NCBI RefSeq assembly: GCF_030818075.1
Contig: NZ_JAUSZZ010000001.1
Coordinates: 3,703,689 to 3,767,688 of the forward strand
Source: Microbacterium proteolyticum
GTDB taxonomy: Bacteria > Actinomycetota > Actinomycetes > Actinomycetales > Microbacteriaceae
Reading direction: 5' to 3'
DNA length: 64,000 nt
The notes under the pieces were generated by a model. It searched no databases, had not been told where the DNA came from, and saw only the letters and a list, made by a program, of their open reading frames with translations. A program made the position numbers and the translations under genes. Shown here one piece after another: positions 33,251-40,563 of this stretch. Position 1 is the stretch's first letter. Every line of letters starts with the position of its first letter.

Positions 33251-33274
33251 ACACATGCAGAGATTGCAATGTGT
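33251..33274. promoter_or_regulatory. ACACAT-N12-ATGTGT inverted repeat (candidate ArsR/SmtB operator)
   Basis: The inverted repeat lies 17 bp before the repressor start, with AT-rich centre (GCAGAGATTGCA), unlike surrounding DNA. Confidence 0.5.
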
Positions 33275-33324
33275 TTACCTAATCGGGAACGGTTCTCGTT
33301 CGCGTTATCGCGGCCGGCGCGCAC

Positions 33325-33447
33325 TCACCCCTGACGCCCCTTGAAGCGGGGGTTGAGCTTGTTGATGACGAAGATCTTGCCGCGGCGACGCACCACCTGC
33401 GCGCCGGGCTGCTTCTTGAGGGACTTGATCGATGCGCGAACCTTCAC
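33325..33447 (-). CDS. rpmJ: 50S ribosomal protein L36, zinc-free (C-) paralogue
   Basis: 40-residue L36: starts '[15 protein letters not shown]' and ends '[12 protein letters not shown]'. The canonical L36 zinc ligands (CxxC...C...H) are absent, so it is the C- form that replaces the zinc-binding protein during zinc shortage. GTG start with AGGAGGATCCC upstream. The putative Zur box at 33461 is immediately before it, and neighbours on both sides are zinc-related. Confidence 0.9.
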   Translation of the reverse strand: MKVRASIKSLKKQPGAQVVRRRGKIFVINKLNPRFKGRQG

Positions 33448-33460
33448 GGGATCCTCCTTG

Positions 33461-33481
33461 TTGATAACCATTCTCATTAAC
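33461..33481. promoter_or_regulatory. Putative Zur box between rpmJ and COG0523-like gene
   Basis: TTGATAACCATTCTCATTAA is an AT-rich imperfect palindrome of the TGATAA-N-ATTNTCATTA type bound by zinc-loaded Zur in actinobacteria. It would repress both rpmJ (left) and the divergent COG0523-like gene (right) when zinc is ample. Confidence 0.62.
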
Positions 33482-33517
33482 ACGGTAAGGTGTCGAGAGC
33501 TCCTTGCCAAACGAGAA

Positions 33518-34522
33518 ATGGATGCCATGACTCGCACGACCGCCATCATGGGCGTCTGCGCCCCCGAGCGCCGTTCCTACGCCGAGCGCACCGCTGCGGC
33601 TCTCGGCCGCCCACTGCACCTGCTGCGCTTCGCCGACCTGCGCACCTCGCACGCCCTGCCCCACCCCCGTCCCCGCACCGCGGAGGATAACGCCGTCGTC
33701 GACTTCGGGAACGACGTCGATCTCATCCACGCTCTCGCCGCCCGCGGGGGCGCCGAGGTCGAAGCGGTGTGCGTGGTCGACGCCCGGCACATGATCGGCG
33801 ACCTGCTCGACGACGCCCCGCTCGTGGCATCCGCCCGCGCCGGAGACACCCGCGGCGACGTCGGCGCACGCGCCCGGCAGGCCGCGCTGGCGCTGGAGCT
33901 GGCAACGCGAATCGTCTGGATCAACTGGGATCTCGTGCCCACGGCGGCCCTCGCCGTGCAGATGGCGCTCGCGTCGCACCTCAACCCCACGGCGGTCGTG
34001 CGCCTGTCGCGCGACCCGCTCAGCGACCTGCAATCACCGGCGGAGCACGACGGCGAGATCCTCGAGCGCGCCGGGTGGGTGCGCGCGCTCAACGGCGAGC
34101 ACGACCCGTACATGCGTGACAACCGCGTCATGACCCTGCGGTACGAGCAGGTGCGCCCCTTCCACCCCGGGCGCCTGTCGACCGCGCTCGACCGCCTCGA
34201 CGCCGGCGCCGCCGGCCGCCTGGTCCGCTCCGCCGGGTTCTGCCGGCTGGCGTCTCGTCCCGGCATCCTCGCCCGCTGGGAGCACGTCGGTTCCGCGATG
34301 TGGATCGAACCCCTCGGCGCCGACGACGGCCGCATGGGGCTGGGCCAGGAGATCGCCTTCACCGGGCTCGACCTGTCGGCCCCGAAGCTCGCGCACGTGC
34401 TCGATGAGGCCGCCCTCACCGACGACGAGCTCGCCGCCGGGCCCGCCTCCTGGCTCGCCTTCGACGACCCGCTGCCGGCGTGGCCCGCGGTGGAGTCGTC
34501 GATCCCGGATGCCACGGACTGA
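33518..34522 (+). CDS. COG0523/CobW-like protein lacking P-loop
   Basis: 334-residue protein. The C-terminal third is a CobW_C domain ('[31 protein letters not shown]', in parts, with '[18 protein letters not shown]'). The middle keeps the COG0523 landmarks '[16 protein letters not shown]' and 'LNP'. But the N-terminus has '[16 protein letters not shown]' in place of the Walker A G-x4-GKT, and the NKxD motif reads 'VWINWDLVP'. It is therefore unlikely to hydrolyse GTP like ordinary zinc chaperones. Similar short proteins sit in actinobacterial Zur regulons. An alternative ATG is at 33527. Confidence 0.72.
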   Translation: MDAMTRTTAIMGVCAPERRSYAERTAAALGRPLHLLRFADLRTSHALPHPRPRTAEDNAVVDFGNDVDLIHALAARGGAEVEAVCVVDARHMIGDLLDDAPLVASARAGDTRGDVGARARQAALALELATRIVWINWDLVPTAALAVQMALASHLNPTAVVRLSRDPLSDLQSPAEHDGEILERAGWVRALNGEHDPYMRDNRVMTLRYEQVRPFHPGRLSTALDRLDAGAAGRLVRSAGFCRLASRPGILARWEHVGSAMWIEPLGADDGRMGLGQEIAFTGLDLSAPKLAHVLDEAALTDDELAAGPASWLAFDDPLPAWPAVESSIPDATD

Positions 34523-34554
34523 CGCCGGCCGCATCGTCCACGGCGCGCCCGTGA

Positions 34555-34610
34555 TGAGCGGAGGACTGGGCCGAGGGGAGGACGCCTCCGACCGGATCGT
34601 CCTCCGCTCA
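34555..34610 (+). terminator. Hairpin terminator after COG0523-like gene
   Basis: TGAGCGGAGGAC (34555-34566) and GTCCTCCGCTCA (34599-34610) form a perfect 12-bp stem; inner GGGGAGGACGCCTCC can extend it. Confidence 0.65.
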
Positions 34611-34689
34611 CCCCCTGTCCTCCGTTCGCCACACCCCGGCGAACCGAGCCCGGCACCGACGCCGCCGCGAGCCCGTGGCATCCCCGATG

Positions 34690-34835
34690 CTTCCGAGCCC
34701 CGGCGACCTCACGCTCGCGAAGCCCCCCCGGCATCCTCGATGCCTCCGGCTCCGGCGACCTCACGCTCGCACGCCCCGGCATCCCCGCGCCTCCGAGCCC
34801 CGGCGACCTCACGCTCGCGCAGCCCCCGGCGCGCC
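34690..34835. repeat. ~50-bp tandem repeat, three copies
   Basis: CGGCGACCTCACGCTCGC occurs at 34701, 34753 and 34801 (periods 52 and 48), each preceded by TCCGAGCCC- or TCCGGCTC-like sequence. Together with the terminator this fills the gap 34523-34931, where I see no gene. Confidence 0.85.
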
Positions 34836-34931
34836 GCACGTCCCAGCACCCCACGCCGCACGCCCCTGGCATCCGCAGCCCCTCCGCGCAAGCCGGTTCA
34901 CCGCGGCGGCACCCTGCGGCACCGTTGACCC

Positions 34932-35123
34932 ATGAGCACACCTGACATCCCCCGCCGCCACTCCGACGACGCCCGCGCCGACTCCGCCGCCCCCACGGAT
35001 GCCGTGACCGACGAGGTCCGCGAAGACGCCGCCGAGGCCGAGGAGAACGTGCCCCTCGACGACCACACCGGCGAGGCGCTCGAGCCCGACCCGGGCTTCC
35101 CCGCCGCCGAGGGCCACGCCTGA
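34932..35123 (+). CDS. Small acidic hypothetical protein
   Basis: 63-residue, strongly acidic and Ala-rich, without hydrophobic segment ('MSTPDIPRRHSDDARAD', then 'EVREDAAEAEENVPLDDHTG'). Probably disordered. I do not recognise a family with certainty. CACCGT six bases before the ATG fits the leaderless pattern. The next reading frame overlaps its stop. Confidence 0.55.
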   Translation: MSTPDIPRRHSDDARADSAAPTDAVTDEVREDAAEAEENVPLDDHTGEALEPDPGFPAAEGHA

Positions 35124-35669
35124 CCGCTTCGGCGTACGTCGGCATCTCGGGCTGGCGCTACCCGCGCTGGCGCGGTGACTTCTATCCGCGCGGGCTCGCA
35201 CAGCGACGTGAGTTGGAGTACGTCGGCGATCGGATGCCGAGCGCCGAGCTGAACGGCTCGTTCTACTCCCTGCAGCGACCGTCGAGCTATCAGCGCTGGC
35301 GCAGCGAGGTGCCCGACGAGTTCGTCTTCGCGGTGAAGGGGTCGCGTTACGTCACCCACATGCTGCGGTTGAACGGGGTGCGCACGGCGCTGGCCAACTT
35401 CTTCGCCTCGGGCGTGCTGGCGCTCGGCCCCACACTCGGGCCGCTCCTGTGGCAATTACCGGAGCGGCTCGAGTTCGAGGCACGGCTCCTCGATGAGTTC
35501 CTCGCGCAGCTCCCCAGAGCTCGACGCGTGGGCCGAACGCATCCGCGGCTGGCTCGACGGCTCATCCGCCCCGGACGGCATGCCGCGCGACACCTACGTC
35601 TACTTCGACAACGACGCCCGCGGCCGGGCGCCGTGGGACGCGGTGTCGCTCGCCGAGCGTCTGCGCTGA
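35120..35669 (+). pseudogene. DUF72-family protein, internally deleted and frameshifted
   Basis: The N-terminal DUF72 half is intact: 'YVGISGWRYPRWRGDFYPRGL', 'LNGSFYSLQRPSSYQRWRSEV' and 'FVFAVKGSRYVTHMLRL', up to 'LLDEFLAQLPR' (~residue 135). The sequence then jumps, in a different frame, to the family's C-terminal end 'ELDAWAERIRG' and 'DTYVYFDNDARGRAPWDAVSLAERLR', which stops at 35669. About 100 central residues, with the family's DV-x-H/R...E block, are missing. No ATG/GTG precedes the first motif; the only candidate is CTG at 35120 overlapping the upstream TGA. So this is probably a deletion derivative that is not functional. Confidence 0.78.
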
Positions 35670-35852
35670 GGACACCGCCGGGCGGGGCGCCGTTGCGCCC
35701 CTCGGGCGGCGTCCGTGCGGGAGACCGTTGCTGACCGGACCGCGCACAGATACCCGCTGTACGCCAGCGTTGCGGGCTTCGCCACCCGGCGGCGACGCCG
35801 TACTCGCCGGGGCCGCGTGCGTGAGCCGACCTCCGTGCCGGAGCATTCGACA

Positions 35853-36782
35853 CTAGGATGCCGCGAGCGCCCGCCCCAGCGCGTCGCCCGACGCCCAGGC
35901 GGTGCGCACCGCGGCGCTGTCGCCCCAGGCGTCGCCGCAGGCCGACAGCCCCGGGGAGCGGAAGAACGGCTCCCCCGTCGTGCCCGCCGGGCGGGCGAAC
36001 GTCCAGCGGTGCGCGTGGACGGCGACCGGCTCGACGTCGATGCGCAGCAGGCGCCGCGTCGCGGCCAGCACGGGCGCGATCGCCGCGTCGGGGTCGTCGA
36101 GGTGCCGGCGCGCGCGGTCGGCGGTGGTGTGCACGACGAGCACGGGCGCTCCGTCGCCCCGGCGGTCTCCGTCGTCGGCGAGGAACGACACGTCGGCGTC
36201 GCCGTCGGCGAACGCGCCGTGCAGATCGGCATCCCACTGCCGTTCGTCCCATCGCAGGACGACCGCGATCACCGGCTCCCACTCCTGCGACCCGCCGGGG
36301 GCGTCGCCGGTGAGGCGTGCGGCCTGGGGCGCGGGCATCGCGAGCACGACCTCACCCGCCTCCTCACCGTCGACCTCGTGCGGCGCCACGCGCTCGACGA
36401 CGCGCTCGGACGACACGTCGAGCCCCTCGGCGAGATCCAGCGCGAGCGTGCGGAGCCCGAGGGGCGCGGCCCACCGCATCGGCCCGGGCTTGGAGGTCTG
36501 TCCGCCATCGGGGTCGATGACCTGGAACGTGTCGGTCCAGGGTCGGGCGAGCTCGCGCTCCTCCCACTCCGCGACGACGTGCCCGAATCCGTCGGCCTCA
36601 CCGACCACGATGTAGGACGCGCCGAGATCGACCGGACGCCCGTCGATGGTGCGACTCGACAGCCGCCCGCCCACGCGGCGCCCGCGATCGAGCACCCGCA
36701 CCGAGCGCCCGGCATCCTGAACGGCCCGCGCGCACGCGAGCCCCGAGATGCCGCCGCCGACCACCGTCACGTCCACCGTCAT
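35853..36782 (-). CDS. NAD(P)/FAD-dependent oxidoreductase, renalase-like
   Basis: 309-residue flavoprotein with N-terminal Rossmann motif 'VTVVGGGISGLACARAVQDAG', then 'VLDRGRRVGGRLSSRTIDGRPVDLGASY', typical of the amine oxidase/renalase group. C-terminal FAD contact is 'LSACGDAWGDSAAVRTAWASGDALGRAL' (in parts). It is short for an amine oxidase, matching bacterial renalase-like proteins that act on dihydropyridine nucleotides. Substrate unproven. The start is preceded by GAGGAT, usable as ribosome site or -10. Confidence 0.82.
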   Translation of the reverse strand: MTVDVTVVGGGISGLACARAVQDAGRSVRVLDRGRRVGGRLSSRTIDGRPVDLGASYIVVGEADGFGHVVAEWEERELARPWTDTFQVIDPDGGQTSKPGPMRWAAPLGLRTLALDLAEGLDVSSERVVERVAPHEVDGEEAGEVVLAMPAPQAARLTGDAPGGSQEWEPVIAVVLRWDERQWDADLHGAFADGDADVSFLADDGDRRGDGAPVLVVHTTADRARRHLDDPDAAIAPVLAATRRLLRIDVEPVAVHAHRWTFARPAGTTGEPFFRSPGLSACGDAWGDSAAVRTAWASGDALGRALAAS

Positions 36783-36796
36783 GCGGTCATCCTCGC

Positions 36797-37055
36797 GGAG
36801 CGGGCGCGGCCGCGAGGCGGGGTTGCGCGCCGGGTGCGAGACGCAAGGCGGGGTTGCGCGGCGGGCGCGGCCGCGAGGCGGGTGGCGCGGCGGGCGCGAG
36901 GCGCAAGGCGGGGTTGCGCGGCGGGCGCGGCCGCGAGGCGGGGTTTACGCGGCGGGCGCGAGGCGCAAGGCGAGGTTGCGCGGCGGGCGCGAGGCGCAAG
37001 GCGAGGTTGCGCGGCGGGCGCGGCCGCGAGGCGGGGTTGCGCGGCGGGCGCGCGC
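36797..37055. repeat. ~30-bp GC-rich tandem repeat, about nine copies
   Basis: Units alternate between GCCGCGAGGCGGGGTTGCGC and GAGGCGCAAGGCGGGGTTGC, each followed by GGCGGGCGC. The 30-bp period creates ten-residue repeats in all frames, so apparent ORFs here are artefacts. Confidence 0.88.
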
Positions 37056-37076
37056 GACCCCGAACCCCGCAGCGCG

Positions 37077-37161
37077 TGCGCAACTCCGGCGATCCGTGCC
37101 CGCGGAGGCCCTATGGGCCCGGGAGGGGACGCAACCGGCCCGGTTCTCCGGAGTTACGGAC
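37077..37161. repeat. CCGGAGTT hairpin element, copy 1
   Basis: Left arm GCGCAACTCCGGCGATCCG (37078-) and right arm CGGTTCTCCGGAGTTACG (37141-37158) are inverted copies about 45 bp apart. Confidence 0.7.
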
Positions 37162-37239
37162 GCGGACTCGACCCGCGCCCTCAATCCGCCCTGAGTCTGG
37201 CCGCACCTCGCTCGCGCCCGCCTGTCCGCCCGACCCTCG

Positions 37240-37322
37240 TGCGGAACTCCGGAGAATCCGCCTGGAACGGCGCCGGGGCCTGCAGAATTCGACGAAACCG
37301 CCCCGGTTTTCCGGAGTTCGGC
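37240..37322. repeat. CCGGAGTT hairpin element, copy 2
   Basis: Left arm GCGGAACTCCGGAGAATCCG (37241-37260) and right arm CGGTTTTCCGGAGTTCG (37304-37320). Same layout as copy 1 and related to the half-element at 6320. With the 30-bp array it fills the gap 36783-37424. Confidence 0.75.
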
Positions 37323-37424
37323 CCGCCGGCCGCGCTCCACCGCCCCACCCGCCGAGGCGCGCCCCGCCCCCGACGATCCCCTCCGCGAGCACTCGTCGGA
37401 AGTCCGTCGGCCCCTGACCCGGAC

Positions 37425-38387
37425 TCAGTCCCGGAAGAACTCGACGCCCAGATCCGGGTGGTCGACGAAGACGCCGTCCAGCTCGGCCGCGCGCAGCAGG
37501 GCCCACTCCCGCGGCCAGTCGCCGAATGCGCCGTCGCCGCCGGGCAGACGATGAGCGGGGAGGAGGAAAGCGTTCTCCGGCCGACACGTCCACGCGAAGA
37601 CCCGCAGCCCGCGCTCGTGCGCCGCGGCGACGAGGGGCGCCGCCCGGTCGGGTGCCAGCAGGAGCTCCTTGTCGACGCTGATCCCCTCGACCTCGGCGGC
37701 GAGCGCGTCGAGGCCCGCGGGGGTCAGCATGGACGCGTACGTCGCCGCCTCCGCCCCGTCGTGTTCACGCAGATCCCACGGCGCCCCGGCCGCCTCCACG
37801 AGCTGCACGAGCGGAACCCGGATGCCACGCTCCCGCAGCCGTGCGAGCACCCCGGGCTCGAACGACTCGATGATGAGCAGCTCGGCGGCATTCGTCCATC
37901 CCGCCTCCCGCAGCTCCGCCGCGACCAGCGCGGCCATGTCGAACCCGAGCCGGGCGAAGGATGCCGCGTGCTTGATCTCCAGGATCACCCCGACGCCGCT
38001 CGCGCGCGCCAGGTCAAGCACGTCGCGCAGGCGCAGGATCGGCTCGGTGTCGTCGTGCGTCGCGCTCTCACGACGGAGGGCCGGAAGACGCTCCCGACAC
38101 CGGAGGGTGCGCAACTCCTCCCAGGTGAAGTCCTCGGTGAACCATCCCGTCACCCACTCTCCCTCGACGAGCTTCGTCGTGCGGCGCTCGGCGAACTCGG
38201 CCTTCATCGATATGTCGGTGGTGGCGGCGATCTCGTTCTCGTGCCGCACCACCAGGACGCCGTCGCGCGAGGGGACGACGTCGGGCTCGACGGCATCCAC
38301 GCCCGCCGAGATCGCGCGCTCGTAGGAGCTGCGCGAGTGCTCCGGCAGAGAGCCGGGCGCTCCACGATGACCGATGACGAGGGGCAT
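37425..38387 (-). CDS. Glycerophosphodiester phosphodiesterase
   Basis: 320-residue GDPD TIM-barrel enzyme splitting glycerophosphodiesters to glycerol-3-phosphate and alcohol. Catalytic 'IGHRGAPGSLPEHS' (His6/Arg7), metal ligands 'AVEPDVVPSRDGVLVVRHE' (Glu-x-Asp and His) and 'VILEIKHA' (Glu/Lys) are all present; the end 'LDGVFVDHPDLGVEF' is typical. No signal peptide, so cytoplasmic. ATG follows TACTCT by six bases. Confidence 0.9.
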   Translation of the reverse strand: MPLVIGHRGAPGSLPEHSRSSYERAISAGVDAVEPDVVPSRDGVLVVRHENEIAATTDISMKAEFAERRTTKLVEGEWVTGWFTEDFTWEELRTLRCRERLPALRRESATHDDTEPILRLRDVLDLARASGVGVILEIKHAASFARLGFDMAALVAAELREAGWTNAAELLIIESFEPGVLARLRERGIRVPLVQLVEAAGAPWDLREHDGAEAATYASMLTPAGLDALAAEVEGISVDKELLLAPDRAAPLVAAAHERGLRVFAWTCRPENAFLLPAHRLPGGDGAFGDWPREWALLRAAELDGVFVDHPDLGVEFFRD

Positions 38388-38393
38388 CCCGGA

Positions 38394-38399
38394 AGAGTA
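38394..38399 (-). promoter_or_regulatory. -10 hexamer TACTCT for leaderless GDPD mRNA
   Basis: TACTCT on the minus strand ends six bases before the ATG at 38387. Confidence 0.45.
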
Positions 38400-38529
38400 C
38401 GGGCGGCGGGTGAACGACAGTATCGCTCAAAGCAGAATCCCAGTCAGCCCCGGGATTCCTGCACGCTCCTCGGCTAGTGTTGTCTGACAGCACGGTGCTG
38501 TGATCACCATCTTTGGAGTGTGAGTTCCC

Positions 38530-39399
38530 GTGGCCCTCAACAACCCGGCATTCAACAACCCGGCGTTCCAGGACCCTCGAGCCGGTGGCGCCCAGACGCG
38601 CTACAGCCCGCCCCCGGCCGTCGACCCCGCCGCCGCCGCAACGATCGAAGGCGCCTACGCGGCCCCGTCCGCGAGCGCCGTCGACACCGGCCGGATGACG
38701 GTCGAAGACACCGTCATGAAGACGCTGGCCCTGTTCGGCGTGCTCGTCGTGACCGCCGTCATCGGCTGGATCTGGACGATGAGCGGCGTCTCCGCCGCCA
38801 ACCCGTCGCCCAGCGTCGCGCCGATGATCATCGGTGGCCTCGGCGGTTTCGTGCTGGCGATGGTCGCCGTCTTCAAGAAGAAGCCGTCCGTCCCCGTCTT
38901 CGTCGCCTACGCGGCGTTCGAGGGCCTGTTCGTCGGCGGTATCTCGGCGTTCTTCGAGTTCCAGCTGCCGGGCATCGTCGTGCAGGCGACGCTGGCGACC
39001 CTGTCGGTGGTCGGTGTGACCCTGGCGCTCTTCGCCAGCGGCAAGATCCGCGCCTCGGCCCGCGCGACCAAGATCTTCATGATCGCGATGGTCGGCTACC
39101 TCGTCTTCAGCCTGCTCAACGTCGGCCTGATGCTCTTCGGCGTCCTTCCCGACGGCATGGCGTTCGGCCTTCGCAGCGCCACGATCGCCGGCATCCCGAT
39201 CGGTCTGATCCTGGGTGTTCTCGTGGTCATCATGGCGGCCTACTCGCTGGTGCTCGACTTCGACCAGATCCAGCGCGGCGTCCGCAACGGCGCTCCCCGG
39301 GTGTATGGCTGGGTCGGCGCCTTCGGCATCATGGTGACCGTCGTGTGGCTGTACGTCGAGATCCTGCGCATGATCGCGATCATCCGCGGCAACAACTGA
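38530..39399 (+). CDS. Bax inhibitor-1/YccA-family membrane protein
   Basis: 289-residue protein: a disordered N-terminal ~60 residues with Asn-Pro-Ala-Phe repeats ('NNPAFNNPAFQDP'), then seven membrane helices of the BI-1 fold. 'SGVSAANPSPSVAPMIIGGLGGF', 'YAAFEGLFVGGISAFFEF' and 'LVLDFDQIQRGVRNGAPR' carry the conserved acidic residue and loop of the family. Such proteins act as pH-gated calcium leaks in Bacillus YetJ. GTG start. A clear terminator follows. Confidence 0.88.
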   Translation: MALNNPAFNNPAFQDPRAGGAQTRYSPPPAVDPAAAATIEGAYAAPSASAVDTGRMTVEDTVMKTLALFGVLVVTAVIGWIWTMSGVSAANPSPSVAPMIIGGLGGFVLAMVAVFKKKPSVPVFVAYAAFEGLFVGGISAFFEFQLPGIVVQATLATLSVVGVTLALFASGKIRASARATKIFMIAMVGYLVFSLLNVGLMLFGVLPDGMAFGLRSATIAGIPIGLILGVLVVIMAAYSLVLDFDQIQRGVRNGAPRVYGWVGAFGIMVTVVWLYVEILRMIAIIRGNN

Positions 39400-39413
39400 C
39401 GCACCGATCCCCA

Positions 39414-39446
39414 CGAAGGGCCGTCCCGTTCCGGGGCGGCCCTTCG
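39414..39446 (+). terminator. Terminator after Bax inhibitor-1 gene
   Basis: CGAAGGGCCG (39414-39423) and CGGCCCTTCG (39437-39446) form a 10-bp stem with extra GTCCC/GGGGC pairing, followed by TCGTCG. Confidence 0.78.
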
Positions 39447-39559
39447 TCGTTCGCCCCCGCGGCATCCGGCGGCATCCGGCCGTGCGGCGGGGCGATTCGC
39501 CGGCCCCCGGCCCCTTGGCGGGGAGACGCGCCGGTCCGGTCTTCGGCCCGCGCCCGCGC

Positions 39560-39710
39560 GATCATCGGCGCGGGTGCGCGCGCGGGTGCCGGCGTGGGTG
39601 CGCGCGGTCGCGCGGATGCCGGCGCGGGTGCGCGCGGTCGCGCGGATGCCGGCGCGGATGCGCGCGGGTGCGCGCGGGTGCGCGCGGGTGCGTGCTCGGC
39701 GCGGGTGCGG
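39560..39710. repeat. GCGCGGGTGC-type low-complexity repeat
   Basis: GCGCGGTCGCGCGGATGCCG recurs, with GCGCGGGTGC units of 10 bp in between and after. No gene. Confidence 0.75.
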
Positions 39711-39722
39711 GCTGCCGCCCCT

Positions 39723-39795
39723 CACGCATAAACACATTCGGTGCGCAGAAACACACCGGCAGCGTGTTTCCACGCACGAATCGTGTTTACGCACG
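39723..39795. repeat. 73-bp palindromic element, copy 2
   Basis: First of four copies in the gap 39400-40563. Outer arms are CACGCATAAACACA and GTGTTTACGCACG. The copies here share flank GCGACCGAACAC and start 187, 197 and 169 bp apart. Confidence 0.9.
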
Positions 39796-39909
39796 CGACC
39801 GAACACCCGGCACCCCGCGCACGCTACACGCCCATCCCGGCTCACACCCTCGCATGCAGACGCCCACCCCCGCACACCTGGCCGACGCCCACCGCCGCAC
39901 CGACGTCCT

Positions 39910-39982
39910 CACCCATAAACACAATCGGTGCGCGGAAACACACCGGCAGCGTGTTTCCACGCACGAATCGTGTTTACGCACG
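39910..39982. repeat. 73-bp palindromic element, copy 3
   Basis: As copy 2 but with CACCCATA at the left end, one arm mismatch. Followed by GCGACCGAACACACCCGG. Confidence 0.9.
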
Positions 39983-40106
39983 CGACCGAACACACCCGGC
40001 GGCCCCCGCGCGCGCTTCGACGCCCATCCCCGACCCACGTCCTCGCATGCAGACGCCCACCCCCGCACACACCGACGCATGCACACCTGCCACCGGCACC
40101 CACCCT

Positions 40107-40179
40107 CACGCATAAACACAATCGGTGCGCAGAAACACACCGGCAGCGTGTTTCCACGCACGAATCGTGTTTATGCCCG
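40107..40179. repeat. 73-bp palindromic element, copy 4
   Basis: Right arm is TGTTTATGCCCG. Same inner arm GTGCGCAGAAACACAC/GTGTTTCCACGCAC and same flank. Confidence 0.9.
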
Positions 40180-40275
40180 TGACCGAACACACCCGACGCC
40201 CCCGCGCGCGCTTCGATGCCCACCCCCGCACACTCCGACGCATGCACACGTGCCACCGCCGCCCACCCCCGCCCT

Positions 40276-40348
40276 CACGCATAAATACGATCGGTGCGCA
40301 AAAACACAGCGACAGCGTGTTTCCACGCACAGATCGTGTTTACGCACG
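40276..40348. repeat. 73-bp palindromic element, copy 5
   Basis: Right-most and most diverged copy (ATAAATACG; GTGCGCAAAAACACAG). The remaining ~200 bp to the next gene are C-rich CGCCACCCGCACCGCCGAC repeats without a gene. Confidence 0.88.
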
Positions 40349-40551
40349 CGACGCGCGCCACCCGCACCGCCGACACCCCCCGCCGCGCCACCCGCACCGC
40401 CGACACCCCCCGCCGCCCCACCGCCGCGCCGCGCGCCGCGCCCGCGCCACCGCCGCGCCGCGCGCCACCCCCTCCGCCGCCACCCACCGCCGCGGCCCCG
40501 GTGCTCCACGCGTCCCCGCCGCAAGGGGTTCATCCGCGCGCGCCGCGGCAT

Positions 40552-40557
40552 TAGCGT
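40552..40557 (+). promoter_or_regulatory. -10 hexamer TAGCGT for leaderless PolDom-2 mRNA
   Basis: TAGCGT ends six bases before the ATG at 40564. Confidence 0.5.
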
Positions 40558-40563
40558 CGCTGC

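Noticed and set aside
33325..33549. 74-residue version of RpmJ
   Set aside because: L36 homologues begin at the KVRASIK block, and AGGAGG precedes the GTG at 33447. The extension would cover the putative Zur box.
36787..37417. Arg/Gly/Ala repeat proteins on both strands
   Set aside because: The 30-bp period is a multiple of three, so every frame stays open; there is no conserved start or family.
39723..40348. CRISPR array
   Set aside because: Repeats are 73-bp long palindromes, only four, and the 95-125-bp 'spacers' are similar to each other. No cas genes are present.
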